In this document: positions 50,376-58,959 of the stretch, piece after piece
How positions within the stretch are numbered: the stretch's first letter is position 1
Layout: each line of letters begins with the position of its first letter
Source: Bradyrhizobium sp. S69
GTDB lineage: Bacteria; Pseudomonadota; Alphaproteobacteria; Rhizobiales; Xanthobacteraceae
Assembly (NCBI RefSeq): GCF_009766005.1
Contig: NZ_LMUK01000042.1
Span: forward strand, 404,659-468,658
Length of the DNA: 64,000 bases
Direction of reading: 5' to 3'
The notes under the pieces: generated by a model
The model's database searches: none
Told to the model about the DNA's origin: nothing
What the model saw: only the letters and a program-made list of their open reading frames with translations
Made by a program: the position numbers and the translations under genes

Positions 50376-51868
50376 GCGTTGGCCTCGACTTCGCTGCGCA
50401 ACACGCGCTTGAGCACCTTGCCCGACGGATTGCGCGGCAGGCTGTCGCGAATGATCAACCGCTTCGGCACCTTGAAGGCGCCAAGTCGCCCTCGGCAATG
50501 GTCGGTGAGGTCCAGCAATGTCAGCGCGGCGCCCTCCGCCAGCACCACCACCGCAACCGGCGTTTCGCCCCATCGCTCGTCGGGCATGCCGACCACGGCG
50601 ACCTCGTGTACTTCGGCCATTTCATAGATCACGCGCTCGACCTCGGAAGATGCGATGTTCTCGCCGCCGGAGATGATCATGTCGTTCTTGCGGTCGGTCA
50701 GGTACAGGAAGCCTTCCTCGTCGAGGTACCCGACATCGCCGGTACGAAACCAGTCGCCGGAAAAGGCGGCCGCGGTCTTCTCCGGATCTCTCCAGTACCC
50801 TTGCGTGACCTTGGGTCCGCGCAGGCAGATCTCGCCGTTCTCGCCGGGTGACAACCGGTTGCCTTGTTCGTCGCGGATCTCGATCTCGACATGGGCGAGG
50901 GCACGGCCGGTCGAGCCGATCTTTTCGATCTCGCGGCCGCGTTCCATCAAGGTGTCGCCGCCGCAGCTTTCGGTCAGGCCATAGCCGTCGATATAGCGGG
51001 CGTTCCCAAAGAACTCGGAGAAGGCGCGAATGCGCGCCTCCGGCGTCCTCTCGCCGCCGCCGATTGCCCAGCGAAAGCTCGACACGTCGTAGCGGTCCCG
51101 GTTGGGGGAGGTGAGAATGGCCGTCGTCATGACCGGCGCGAACCACGCGGCATTGAGCTTCTCCGTCTCGATCGTTGCGAGCGCCTGCTCGCAATCGAAA
51201 TTGCGATGAATGGCCAGCATGCCGCCATGCCAGAGCACCGCGATGCCCGGCAGGTCGAGCGCTCCGACATGGTAGAGCGGACCGACCACCAGCAGGCGCG
51301 TCTCGGCATTCAGCCCCAGCGCCAGGGTCTGGTCGGCGGATTTCCAGTACATGTTCTCGTAGCTGAGCATCACTCCCTTGGGGCGATCGGTGGTACCCGA
51401 GGTGTACATCAATCGCATCAGGTCGCGAGGTTTGCGCGGGTGCATCGGTACGGGCGCGATGTCCGGCGCGAGATTGACGGCACTGGCTTGCGCGGCTTCG
51501 TCGAGCAATACGATCGGTGCCGCGCCGGCCGCGATCGCGGCGAACTCTTCGTCGGCGATCAGAAGGCGCGCATCGGAATTGCCGACGATGTAACCGACTT
51601 CGTCGCCGGAGAGCCGGTAATTGATCGGCAGCAACACCGCGCCGATATGGCTGACGGCAAATACCAGTTCGACGAATGCTGCGCTGTTCTTCATCAGCAC
51701 CGCGACCACGTCGCCGGGGCCGATGCCGCGCGAGGCGAGCCATCCGCCGACCTTGCCGATCCGGGCGTTGAAAGCGGCATAAGAGATGTCTTCGCCGCGA
51801 TATTTCAGCGCACATCGGTGCGGAGTCCGGCGCGCATGAAAGGCGATGAAGCTTGAAAGATTGATCAT
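50372..51868 (-). CDS. Acyl-CoA synthetase (AMP-forming, class I adenylate-forming enzyme)
   Basis: 498-residue ligase of the ANL superfamily. P-loop motif LMYTSGTTDRPKGVMLSYEN (about residues 152-172), the aromatic/acid motif YIDGYGLTESCGGDTLM, the hinge YLTDRKNDMIISGGENIASSEVE and the catalytic C-terminal Lys in LPRNPSGKVLKRVL. It activates a carboxylic acid as the CoA thioester; the size and motifs fit medium/long-chain or aryl acids. It is first in the operon ending at 46310 and is divergent from the amino-acid-type ABC importer. Confidence 0.92.
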   Translation of the reverse strand: MINLSSFIAFHARRTPHRCALKYRGEDISYAAFNARIGKVGGWLASRGIGPGDVVAVLMKNSAAFVELVFAVSHIGAVLLPINYRLSGDEVGYIVGNSDARLLIADEEFAAIAAGAAPIVLLDEAAQASAVNLAPDIAPVPMHPRKPRDLMRLMYTSGTTDRPKGVMLSYENMYWKSADQTLALGLNAETRLLVVGPLYHVGALDLPGIAVLWHGGMLAIHRNFDCEQALATIETEKLNAAWFAPVMTTAILTSPNRDRYDVSSFRWAIGGGERTPEARIRAFSEFFGNARYIDGYGLTESCGGDTLMERGREIEKIGSTGRALAHVEIEIRDEQGNRLSPGENGEICLRGPKVTQGYWRDPEKTAAAFSGDWFRTGDVGYLDEEGFLYLTDRKNDMIISGGENIASSEVERVIYEMAEVHEVAVVGMPDERWGETPVAVVVLAEGAALTLLDLTDHCRGRLGAFKVPKRLIIRDSLPRNPSGKVLKRVLRSEVEANA

Positions 51869-51915
51869 AACCCGCCGGAATCCGCGCTAGATTCGCCTCG
51901 AAAGCCTTCAAAACA

Positions 51916-51951
51916 GGCAATATGAATTCTGACTCGTAATTCATATTTGCC
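51916..51951. promoter_or_regulatory. Palindromic operator between the CoA-ligase operon and the LIV-type importer
   Basis: ATATGAATT (51920-51928) and AATTCATAT (51938-51946) are perfect inverted copies spaced by 9 nt; the match extends outward to GGCAA/TTGCC with one extra base. It lies 48 nt before the start of the ligase gene and about 100 nt before the importer gene, close to a TTGACG (51952-51957) that could be a -35 box. It is the best candidate binding site of the TetR-type regulator at 49716. Confidence 0.6.
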
Positions 51952-52049
51952 TTGACGTCATCCCGTTTTTTCTGGAACTCTCATCGTCACGGAGACGCAA
52001 CGATCTCCGACAGGGATTTTGGGAACGCGAACCCGATAGGGAGGGGAAG

Positions 52050-53306
52050 ATGACGACAACCCGCAAACCGGGCCTCAGCCGCCGATCGACATTGGCGCTG
52101 ATGGGCGCCGGCGCGGCGACGTTCGCCGCGCCATGGGTGGCGCGCGCCGACGCCAATATTTTGCGTATCGGTATGCAAAGCATCCTGTCAGGGCCGATCG
52201 CGCTGCTCGGGAACTCCTCGCGTAACGCGCTGATGATGGAGCAGGATCGTATCAATGCGGCCGGCGGCTTTCTCGGCCGTCAGATCGAATTCCTCTTCCG
52301 CGATTCGAAGGGCCAGCCCCAGGAGTCCGCACGCATCGCGCGCGAGCTGGTGAACAGCTCGGGTTGCGAGCTGCTGGTCGATTCCGAAGCTTCGTCGGGC
52401 GCCTTTGCAGTCCAGGAAGTCATCCGCGACCTCGGCAACGTCGTCTGCATCCACACCAACAGCGAGACTTCGGCGCTGACCGCCGATCCCAAGATCCGGG
52501 CACCGACCGCCTTCCGTGTCGCGCGCCAGGGCGTGCACGACGCCGTCGCCGGCAGCATCTATCTGGCGGATTTCTCCAAAGCCAGGAAGCTCAACAAATG
52601 GGCGACCTGCTCGCCGGATTACGCCTATGGCCGCGATACCACCGCGCAATATTTGCAATTCCTCAAGCAGTTCAATCCAGACATCGAGGTCGTCACCGAC
52701 GCCTGGCCGAAGCTCGGCCAACCCGACTTCACCGAAGTCATCACCAAACTGATCCAGGCCAAGCCGCAAGCCCTGTTCACGTTGCTCTACGCCGGCGATC
52801 TCTCGGCGTTCGTGAACCAGGCCAACGTCTATGCATTGTTTTCACAGATGACTGTCGCGACGCCCAACGTGGACTATCCCGTCATGGCCGCCATCAAGAA
52901 TCTGCCTGCCGGCATTCAGTCGGCGACGCGCTATCTCGAGACATTCCCCGATACGCCAGCCAACAAGGAATGGGGCGAAGCCTATCACAAGAGATGGAAC
53001 GAGCGGCCAACCACCTGGTCGTGGCAGTGCACGGTCGCAATGCAGTTCTACGAGGCGGGCATCAAGAAGGCCAATACGCTCGAAGCCAAGGCGCTGTCCG
53101 CCGCGCTCACGGGCTTGAAGATCAATACGCCGTTCGGCGCCGACGGCACCATCACGATGCGCGATGATCACACGACGATCAACTACGCCATCGGCTGGGG
53201 CCAGACCACGCCGAAGGAGCCGTTCATGGTGGATATCAAGCCCGCGGACTGGGGCAAGATCATTGAACTTGAGACGGAGTGGAAGAAGCAGCAGAAGTAC
53301 ATCTGA
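52050..53306 (+). CDS. Branched-chain-amino-acid-type ABC transporter binding protein
   Basis: 418-residue periplasmic binding protein of the LivJ/LivK type. The N terminus SRRSTLALMGAGAATFAAPWVARADANIL is a Tat-like signal with Ala-x-Ala cleavage. The mature protein starts LRIGMQSILSGPIALLGNSSRNALMMEQDRINAAGGFLG, the usual opening, and ends WGKIIELETEWKKQQKYI. Ligands in this group range from amino acids to aromatic acids and amides. Together with four downstream genes it makes a complete importer; the 7-nt gap to the permease gene points to co-transcription. Confidence 0.9.
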   Translation: MTTTRKPGLSRRSTLALMGAGAATFAAPWVARADANILRIGMQSILSGPIALLGNSSRNALMMEQDRINAAGGFLGRQIEFLFRDSKGQPQESARIARELVNSSGCELLVDSEASSGAFAVQEVIRDLGNVVCIHTNSETSALTADPKIRAPTAFRVARQGVHDAVAGSIYLADFSKARKLNKWATCSPDYAYGRDTTAQYLQFLKQFNPDIEVVTDAWPKLGQPDFTEVITKLIQAKPQALFTLLYAGDLSAFVNQANVYALFSQMTVATPNVDYPVMAAIKNLPAGIQSATRYLETFPDTPANKEWGEAYHKRWNERPTTWSWQCTVAMQFYEAGIKKANTLEAKALSAALTGLKINTPFGADGTITMRDDHTTINYAIGWGQTTPKEPFMVDIKPADWGKIIELETEWKKQQKYI

Positions 53307-53313
53307 GCCTCAG

Positions 53314-54213
53314 ATGGACCTCACTGCGCTTGGCGTTTGCCTCACGACCTCTGCCTGCGTGGTCACCCAGGCCACCAGCGGGCTGATCGTCGGCATGCTG
53401 CTGTTCCTCGTCGCCGCCGGCGTGACCCTGATCTTCGGCGTGCTGAAGATCGTGAACTTCGCCCACGGCACCTTCTACATGCTGGGCGGGTACGTCGCCT
53501 ATACAACGCTCAATGTGACCGACAGCTACGCTTTAGCGGTGCTGTCGGGAACGCTCGCGACCGCGCTGTTCGGCGTGCTGTTCGAACGCTTCCTGATCAG
53601 CCGCGTCTACGGCTCCAACGTGCTGATGCAGCTTCTGGTCTGCTACGCCGTGGTGCTGATCTTTGACGACGTCGTGAAGATCGTCTGGGGGCCGGAATTC
53701 CACGCCATGGGAATGCCGCCGGCCTTCCAGGTGCCGCCGCTCTTCATCGCGGGCGGTGTGGTACCGCCGTTTTACATCGCGTTGATCGGTATCACGGCGC
53801 TGATCGCTATTGTGCTCAGTCTCGGCCTCTCGATGACGCGCATCGGCAAGACGGTGCGCGCCGCCGCGATCAATCCCCAGATGGTTTCGGCGCTCGGCGT
53901 CAATACGACGCTGCTTTTTGCGATCGTCTTTGCCGTAGGTGGCGGGCTCGCCGGGCTGGCGGGCGCGCTCGCGGCTCCGGTGCGTTCGCTTTCGCCCGGC
54001 ATGGGATTCTCGGTCTTGATCGAGAGCTTCATCGTTACGGTGATTGGCGGCATGGGCTCGATTGCGGGAGCGCTGGTCGCCGCACTCTTGATCGGTCTCG
54101 TTCGTGGCTTCGGTACGATCGGTTTCCCGCAATTCACCGACGGACTGATCTACATCATGATGATCATCATCCTGCTGCTGCGCCCGCAGGGCTTGTTCGG
54201 ACGCCGGTCATGA
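53314..54213 (+). CDS. ABC transporter permease, LivH type
   Basis: 299-residue membrane protein with about eight helices. Signature TLIFGVLKIVNFAHGTFYMLGGYVAYT near the N terminus and TRIGKTVRAAAINPQMVSALGVNTTLLFAIVFAVGGGLAGLAG in the coupling region. Start 53314 (MDLTALGV) is used because the longer frame overlaps the binding-protein gene. It overlaps the LivM-type gene by 4 nt. Confidence 0.93.
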   Translation: MDLTALGVCLTTSACVVTQATSGLIVGMLLFLVAAGVTLIFGVLKIVNFAHGTFYMLGGYVAYTTLNVTDSYALAVLSGTLATALFGVLFERFLISRVYGSNVLMQLLVCYAVVLIFDDVVKIVWGPEFHAMGMPPAFQVPPLFIAGGVVPPFYIALIGITALIAIVLSLGLSMTRIGKTVRAAAINPQMVSALGVNTTLLFAIVFAVGGGLAGLAGALAAPVRSLSPGMGFSVLIESFIVTVIGGMGSIAGALVAALLIGLVRGFGTIGFPQFTDGLIYIMMIIILLLRPQGLFGRRS

Positions 54214-55163
54214 AGGCGCACCCTGCATGGCGTGACGCGGTGATTGCGGCGATTGCCGTGATCGTCGTGCTGGCGATCCCGCTGTTTCATCGCAGTCCAG
54301 CCTTCGAGGACTTCGTCATCCGCTTGAGCGCGATGGCGCTGTTTGCGACCTCGCTCAATTTATTGGTTGGCAACACGGGCATGGTCTCGTTCGGTCACGG
54401 CATGTTCTATGGCCTCGGCGCCTATGCCTTCGCGCTTACGATGCAGATGACCGACCTCTCGCTACCGGTCGCTGCCGTGCTCGCGGTGCTGTTCACGACC
54501 TTTGCCGCGCTCTGCGTCGGCGCCATCTGCGTACGCCTCAGCACGGACTACTTCGCCTTCATCACGCTCGCGGTGCAGATGCTGTTCTTCAGCATTATCA
54601 TCTCCTGGCAGAGCCTCACCGGCGGCGACCAGGGCCTGCGCGGCGGCATTCCGCGCCGCGAGATCTTCGGCTTCGAGCTGGCCTCGCAGCTTCATCTCTA
54701 CCAGTTCTGCACGGTCGTCGCGGTGCTCGGCCTGCTGGCGTTGCGCCACATCACGACCAGCCCGTTTGGCCAGACCCTGCGCATGATCCGCGACAACGAG
54801 AATCGGGTGAGCTTCCTCGGCGTCGTGCTGTGGCAAGCCCGGCTCCGGGCCTTCACGATCGCCGGCGCCTTCGCAGGTCTCGGCGGCGTGCTGGCCGCGC
54901 TTTTCGTTTCGGGCGCCTATCCCGAACTCGCCGACTGGCCGAATTCCGGGCAGGCGATCTTTGCCGTGATGCTGGGCGGCATCAACAGCTTCCTCGGACC
55001 CGTCCTGGGCGCGATGATACTGCTCGCGCTGAACGATGTGGTGACGCGCTTCACGGAATATTACGGGCTGGTGCTGGGGATCGTTATCCTGGCCTTCGCC
55101 GTCGGCCTGCGCCGCGGCGTGCTCGATTTCCTCAGACTGGCCTGGCCCGGACGCGCGCGATGA
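54210..55163 (+). CDS. ABC transporter permease, LivM type
   Basis: 317-residue membrane protein with LNLLVGNTGMVSFGHGMFYGLGAYAFAL near the N terminus and SPFGQTLRMIRDNENRVSFLGV in the coupling loop, both typical of LivM. The start overlaps the LivH-type stop (ATGA) and the stop overlaps the LivG-type start. With LivH it forms the translocation pore. Confidence 0.93.
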   Translation: MKAHPAWRDAVIAAIAVIVVLAIPLFHRSPAFEDFVIRLSAMALFATSLNLLVGNTGMVSFGHGMFYGLGAYAFALTMQMTDLSLPVAAVLAVLFTTFAALCVGAICVRLSTDYFAFITLAVQMLFFSIIISWQSLTGGDQGLRGGIPRREIFGFELASQLHLYQFCTVVAVLGLLALRHITTSPFGQTLRMIRDNENRVSFLGVVLWQARLRAFTIAGAFAGLGGVLAALFVSGAYPELADWPNSGQAIFAVMLGGINSFLGPVLGAMILLALNDVVTRFTEYYGLVLGIVILAFAVGLRRGVLDFLRLAWPGRAR

Positions 55164-55918
55164 AACTCGAGATCAAAAATCTCACCAAGGCCTTCGGTGG
55201 CATCAAGGCGATGGACGATGTGTCGCTGACCTTTCCGTCGGGATCCCTTTCGGCGGTGATCGGTCCGAACGGCGCCGGCAAAAGCACCTTCTTCAACCTG
55301 ATCAGTGGCGCGTTCCCGGCCGACTCCGGCGAGGTGTTGCTCGAAGGCCAGGATGTCTTGCGTCTTTCCAAGGCCGAACGGATGCGCCGGGGCATCGGGC
55401 GGGCCTTTCAGGTGGCAAGCTGCTTTCCGACCATGACGGTGGCGGAGAACCTGATGGCCACCGTCACCGCCCATGTCGGACAGTGGGGCAATATCTCCCG
55501 ACGCTTTCCACCACCCGGGGTACGCGAGCGCGCCGAAGAGGTGATGGAACTGGTGGGATTGAACAAGGTTTCGAACGTCGAGGCTGCGATCCTCTCCCAT
55601 GGTGACCAGAAACTGCTCGATATCGCCATCGCACTCGCGCTTGAACCCAAGGTGCTGTTGCTCGACGAACCGACGGCCGGCATGGGCCCTGATGAACGCT
55701 GGCGCATGATCGAACGCGTGCGCGGCCTGTGGGAGCGGGGAAAGCTCACGCTGGTCTTCATCGAGCACGATATGGACATCGTCTTCCAGATCGCCAGTAC
55801 CATTCGCGTTCTATGCTACGGCCGCGTCCTGGCCGAAGGCACACCTGCCGAGATCCGCAACAATCCCGCGGTGATCGAGGCATATCTCGGCGCCGAGCAT
55901 TCCGGCGAGGCTGCATGA
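55160..55918 (+). CDS. ABC transporter ATP-binding protein, LivG type
   Basis: 252-residue ATPase with Walker A GPNGAGKST, Walker B VLLLDEPTAGMG, switch His in FIEHDMDIVF and the LivG-type LSHGDQK signature; the C-terminal NNPAVIEAYLGAEH is typical of LivG. Start at 55160 overlaps the LivM stop. Pairs with the LivF-type ATPase encoded next, with a 4-nt overlap. Confidence 0.93.
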   Translation: MKLEIKNLTKAFGGIKAMDDVSLTFPSGSLSAVIGPNGAGKSTFFNLISGAFPADSGEVLLEGQDVLRLSKAERMRRGIGRAFQVASCFPTMTVAENLMATVTAHVGQWGNISRRFPPPGVRERAEEVMELVGLNKVSNVEAAILSHGDQKLLDIAIALALEPKVLLLDEPTAGMGPDERWRMIERVRGLWERGKLTLVFIEHDMDIVFQIASTIRVLCYGRVLAEGTPAEIRNNPAVIEAYLGAEHSGEAA

Positions 55919-56631
55919 GCCCGCAAGCAGTCGTTCAGGTCGAGGATCTCGACGTCTATTACGGCACCAGCCAGATCCTGTTCGGCGTTGGGCTTTCGGT
56001 GCGAGCAGGTGAGACCATGGCGCTGCTCGGCCGCAACGGCGCCGGCAAATCGACCACGATGAAGGCGATCATGGGCCTTGCGCCGGCGCGGCGCGGCAAG
56101 GTCATGCTGCATGGGCGCGTCGTCTCCGGATTGGCGCCGCATCACATCGCCCGCGCCGGTCTCGGTTTTGTGCCCGAGGATCGCCAGATCTTTCCGGACC
56201 ACACGGTCGAGGACAATCTCGTGATCGGCCGAAAGAAGGGCGTCGGCGGCGAGGATGAGTGGTCGATCAAGCGCGTCTATGATGTATTTCCCTTGCTGGA
56301 GCCGTTGCGCAACCGGATCGCGGGCCGGCTATCGGGCGGCGAGCAACAGATGCTGGCGATCGCGCGCACGCTGATGGGAAATCCGGCGTTGCTGCTGCTG
56401 GACGAGCCGAGCGAAGGGCTCGCCCCGATCATTGTACAACGGATCGGCGATCTGCTGCGTCAGTTGCGTGCCACCGGCGCGACGGTGCTGATCGCGGAGC
56501 AGAACATGCATTTCTGTCTCGGCCTTGCCAGCCATGCCACCGTGATCGACAAAGGGCAGATCGTCTACAGCGCGACGATTGAAGATCTGAAGGCAAACGA
56601 CAATATCCGCCAGCGTTATTTGGCGCTTTAG
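55915..56631 (+). CDS. ABC transporter ATP-binding protein, LivF type
   Basis: 238-residue ATPase with Walker A GRNGAGKST, GLGFVPEDRQIFPDHTVEDNL, signature LSGGEQQ and Walker B LLLLDEPSEGLAP, ending IRQRYLAL as usual in LivF. The stop codon TAG at 56629-56631 overlaps repeat copy C. Fifth and last gene of the importer operon. The transported compound may be an amide, amino acid or ureide, given the hydantoin-type enzymes that follow, or a substrate of the divergent catabolic operon. Confidence 0.93.
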   Translation: MSPQAVVQVEDLDVYYGTSQILFGVGLSVRAGETMALLGRNGAGKSTTMKAIMGLAPARRGKVMLHGRVVSGLAPHHIARAGLGFVPEDRQIFPDHTVEDNLVIGRKKGVGGEDEWSIKRVYDVFPLLEPLRNRIAGRLSGGEQQMLAIARTLMGNPALLLLDEPSEGLAPIIVQRIGDLLRQLRATGATVLIAEQNMHFCLGLASHATVIDKGQIVYSATIEDLKANDNIRQRYLAL

Positions 56632-56733
56632 AGCGTTTTCGAGCGAAGTGGGTACCGGTTCGCGTCAAGAAAACGCGTCAAAACAAAAATCTAGAGCCCG
56701 GTTCTGATTCCATCAGAACCGGAAATGCTCTAG
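56630..56733. repeat. Composite palindromic intergenic repeat, copy C
   Basis: Nearly the same as copy A in its first 60 nt (AGAGCGTTTTCGAGCGAAGTG, ACCGGTTCGCGT, AAGAAAACGCGTCAAAAC). The second hairpin CCGGTTCTG-attccat-CAGAACCGG is framed by CTAGAG and CTCTAG. The left end overlaps the stop codon of the LivF-type gene. Confidence 0.9.
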
Positions 56734-56794
56734 CCACCACACCGCGACGCCAGTTATTCGAGTCCGGAAATCGGGCGATCCGCGCCCGCGCCGT

Positions 56795-57778
56795 TTACGG
56801 CTTGCCCGCCTTGAAGGCTTCGAGAACTTGCTGGCAGGCCAGCCCGGAGCTCGCGCACCAAGCCTGCTGCGCCGCCGCTGCGCCCGATTGCAGCTGCGCG
56901 ATGACATCAGGTGCAAGGCCGGATTCAATCGTAACGCCGTTCTCGCGCATCCGCCGGTAGTTCTCCTGCTGCCGCGCACGCATGACTAACCACAGTTCAT
57001 TCTCGGTTTGGCGGCTCGCGGTATCGACGGCTTCGCGCAGCTCCGGAGACAATCCGTCATAGATCGCCTGGCTGACGATGGCCACCGAGAGCGGAAGCGA
57101 ATAGGTAATTTCGCTGAAATAGGGCAGGAATTTCCAGAGCTCGCGACCGGCGCCGCCATCTCCAGAGGACAACACCGCATTGATGCTGCCATCGGCCAGT
57201 TTCGGCATCGTATCCGCGAAGCTGATCGAGATTGCCTTGGCACCGGCGCCGGCAAAGACCTCGCTCGATATCGTATCGTAGGTACGAATCGAAAGATTGG
57301 CGAGGTCGGCGGATGTCTTCAGCGGCGTTTTCGACCAAATACCGGAAGGCGGCCATGGCGTCAGATAAAGCAGTCGCTGGGCCTTCTTCTGTAGCGCGGC
57401 CGCGAAGAACGGACGGGCCAGGTCCGCGAGCCGCCTTGCATCGGCGATCGAGCCGACCAGAAAGGGCAGCGAGGCGAGCGCGAAGATCGGATCCACGTCG
57501 CCGAGCGTGCTGGCAAAGGCATCACCCGCCTGCACTCGGCCTTGCACGATCGCCGCGATCATGTCGGCCGACCGAATGCCCCCCGATGCATCGAAACCAG
57601 GCTTTATCTGGAGCCGGCCTGCACTGATTTCAGCAACGCGCGCGGCGAAAGTCGTTATGCCAACGCCCGGCATTGCGCTTTGCGGATATTCCGTCGACAT
57701 ATTCCAGGTGGCCTGGGCAGAGGCTGCCTCAGGATCGAGCAGCAGCAGCGCACTCGCCAGCAGATGTAAAGGTCGCAC
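56795..57778 (-). CDS. TRAP-type transporter substrate-binding protein (DctP family)
   Basis: 327-residue exported protein. Signal peptide ends PEAASAQ; the mature part begins ATWNMSTEYPQSAMPGVGITTFAARVAEISAGRLQIK, the DctP opening, followed by IVQGRVQAGDAFASTLGDVDPIFALASLPFL and GIWSKTPLKTSADLANLSIRTYDTISSEVFAG. No DctQ or DctM membrane gene is next to it, so it is an orphan here. The last 30 residues have two cysteines (WCASSGLACQQ). It is divergent from the carbamoylase gene. Confidence 0.85.
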   Translation of the reverse strand: MRPLHLLASALLLLDPEAASAQATWNMSTEYPQSAMPGVGITTFAARVAEISAGRLQIKPGFDASGGIRSADMIAAIVQGRVQAGDAFASTLGDVDPIFALASLPFLVGSIADARRLADLARPFFAAALQKKAQRLLYLTPWPPSGIWSKTPLKTSADLANLSIRTYDTISSEVFAGAGAKAISISFADTMPKLADGSINAVLSSGDGGAGRELWKFLPYFSEITYSLPLSVAIVSQAIYDGLSPELREAVDTASRQTENELWLVMRARQQENYRRMRENGVTIESGLAPDVIAQLQSGAAAAQQAWCASSGLACQQVLEAFKAGKP

Positions 57779-57947
57779 CGCTTCACCTCCAGCATGCTGG
57801 CGATCTCATCCAGCCCAGGAAGCGTTAGCAGATGAAATAGCCGGCGGTCACCCGGCATTTCATCAAATCGTTGCTTCGACTGATTTCGATGGTCGTTTGC
57901 CAAGTTGACTTTCCGTGCCCGCAGAACTTTAACTGGCGATATCGAAG

Positions 57948-58910
57948 ATGGAAACGAAGGTCGGAAAGCCAAGCATGCGTGTCATCAATATTGCCGCCGC
58001 ACAGATGGGGCCGATTCAGCGGGCTGATAGCCGTGAAGTCGTCGTCAAGCGCATGCTCGCGCTGATGGATGAGGCCAAGGCCAAAGGAGCCGACCTGATC
58101 GTCTATCCGGAGTTGGCGCTAACCACCTTCTTTCCGCGCTGGTACATGGAAGATCAGACCGAGGTCGATACCTGGTTCGAGCATCAGATGCCGAACGCGG
58201 CGACCATGCCGTTGTTCTCGCGCGCCGCGGAACATCAGATGGCCATGAGTTTCGGTTACGCCGAGCTCACGCCGGACGGCCATCACTTCAATACCTGCAT
58301 CCTGACGGACCGGTCGGCCAAAATCGTCGGGAAGTATCGCAAGATACATTTGCCGGGCCATTCGGAATTCGACACCGAGCGCGCTTTCCAGCACCTTGAA
58401 AAACGCTATTTCGAGCCGGGAGATATCGGCTTTGATGTATGGCGCACGATGGGTGGCATCTTCGGTATGGCGATCTGCAATGACCGCCGCTGGCCGGAAA
58501 CCTATCGTGTTATGGGCCTGCAAGGGGTGGAGATGATCCTGCTCGGCTACAATACACCTTCGGTCAATTCCCAGAAGAGCGAGGAGGGGCCCGAGAAGCG
58601 GCTGTTCCACAACCGTCTCTCGGTGCAATCCGGCGCCTACCAGAATGCGACCTGGGTCGTCGCCGTCGCCAAGGCCGGGGTCGAAGACGGCTTTCCGTTG
58701 ATTGGCGGCAGCTTGATCGTCGATCCCAACGGCGAGATCGTCGCGGAGGCCTCTACCGAAGCCGACGAGCTTTTGGTCCACCCCTGCGATCTTGACGCCA
58801 CGATCTTTGGCAAGAAAACCATCTTTGACTTCGCCCGACATCGGCGCATCGAGCATTATGGCCTGATCACAAGTCGCGCCGGCGCCGTGCCGCCTCCGGT
58901 ACGGGATTGA
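57948..58910 (+). CDS. N-carbamoyl-D-amino-acid amidohydrolase (nitrilase superfamily)
   Basis: 320-residue C-N hydrolase. It follows the pattern of the Agrobacterium enzyme: PELALTTFFPRW, ILTDRSAKIVGKYRKIHLPGH, FQHLEKRYFEPGD, AICNDRRWPETYRVMGLQG and the C-terminal FDFARHRRIEHYGLI. The catalytic triad is Glu55, Lys132 and Cys177. It hydrolyses N-carbamoyl-D-amino acids to the D-amino acid, CO2 and ammonia, the last step of hydantoin breakdown. Met at 57975 is a possible alternative start. A flavin reductase gene follows, and a hydantoinase is encoded 1.5 kb further. Confidence 0.92.
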   Translation: METKVGKPSMRVINIAAAQMGPIQRADSREVVVKRMLALMDEAKAKGADLIVYPELALTTFFPRWYMEDQTEVDTWFEHQMPNAATMPLFSRAAEHQMAMSFGYAELTPDGHHFNTCILTDRSAKIVGKYRKIHLPGHSEFDTERAFQHLEKRYFEPGDIGFDVWRTMGGIFGMAICNDRRWPETYRVMGLQGVEMILLGYNTPSVNSQKSEEGPEKRLFHNRLSVQSGAYQNATWVVAVAKAGVEDGFPLIGGSLIVDPNGEIVAEASTEADELLVHPCDLDATIFGKKTIFDFARHRRIEHYGLITSRAGAVPPPVRD

Positions 58911-58959
58911 GGTGGCTTCGAGAAACGCACAAGGGCATTCATAAAGGGCACTCAGCGAA

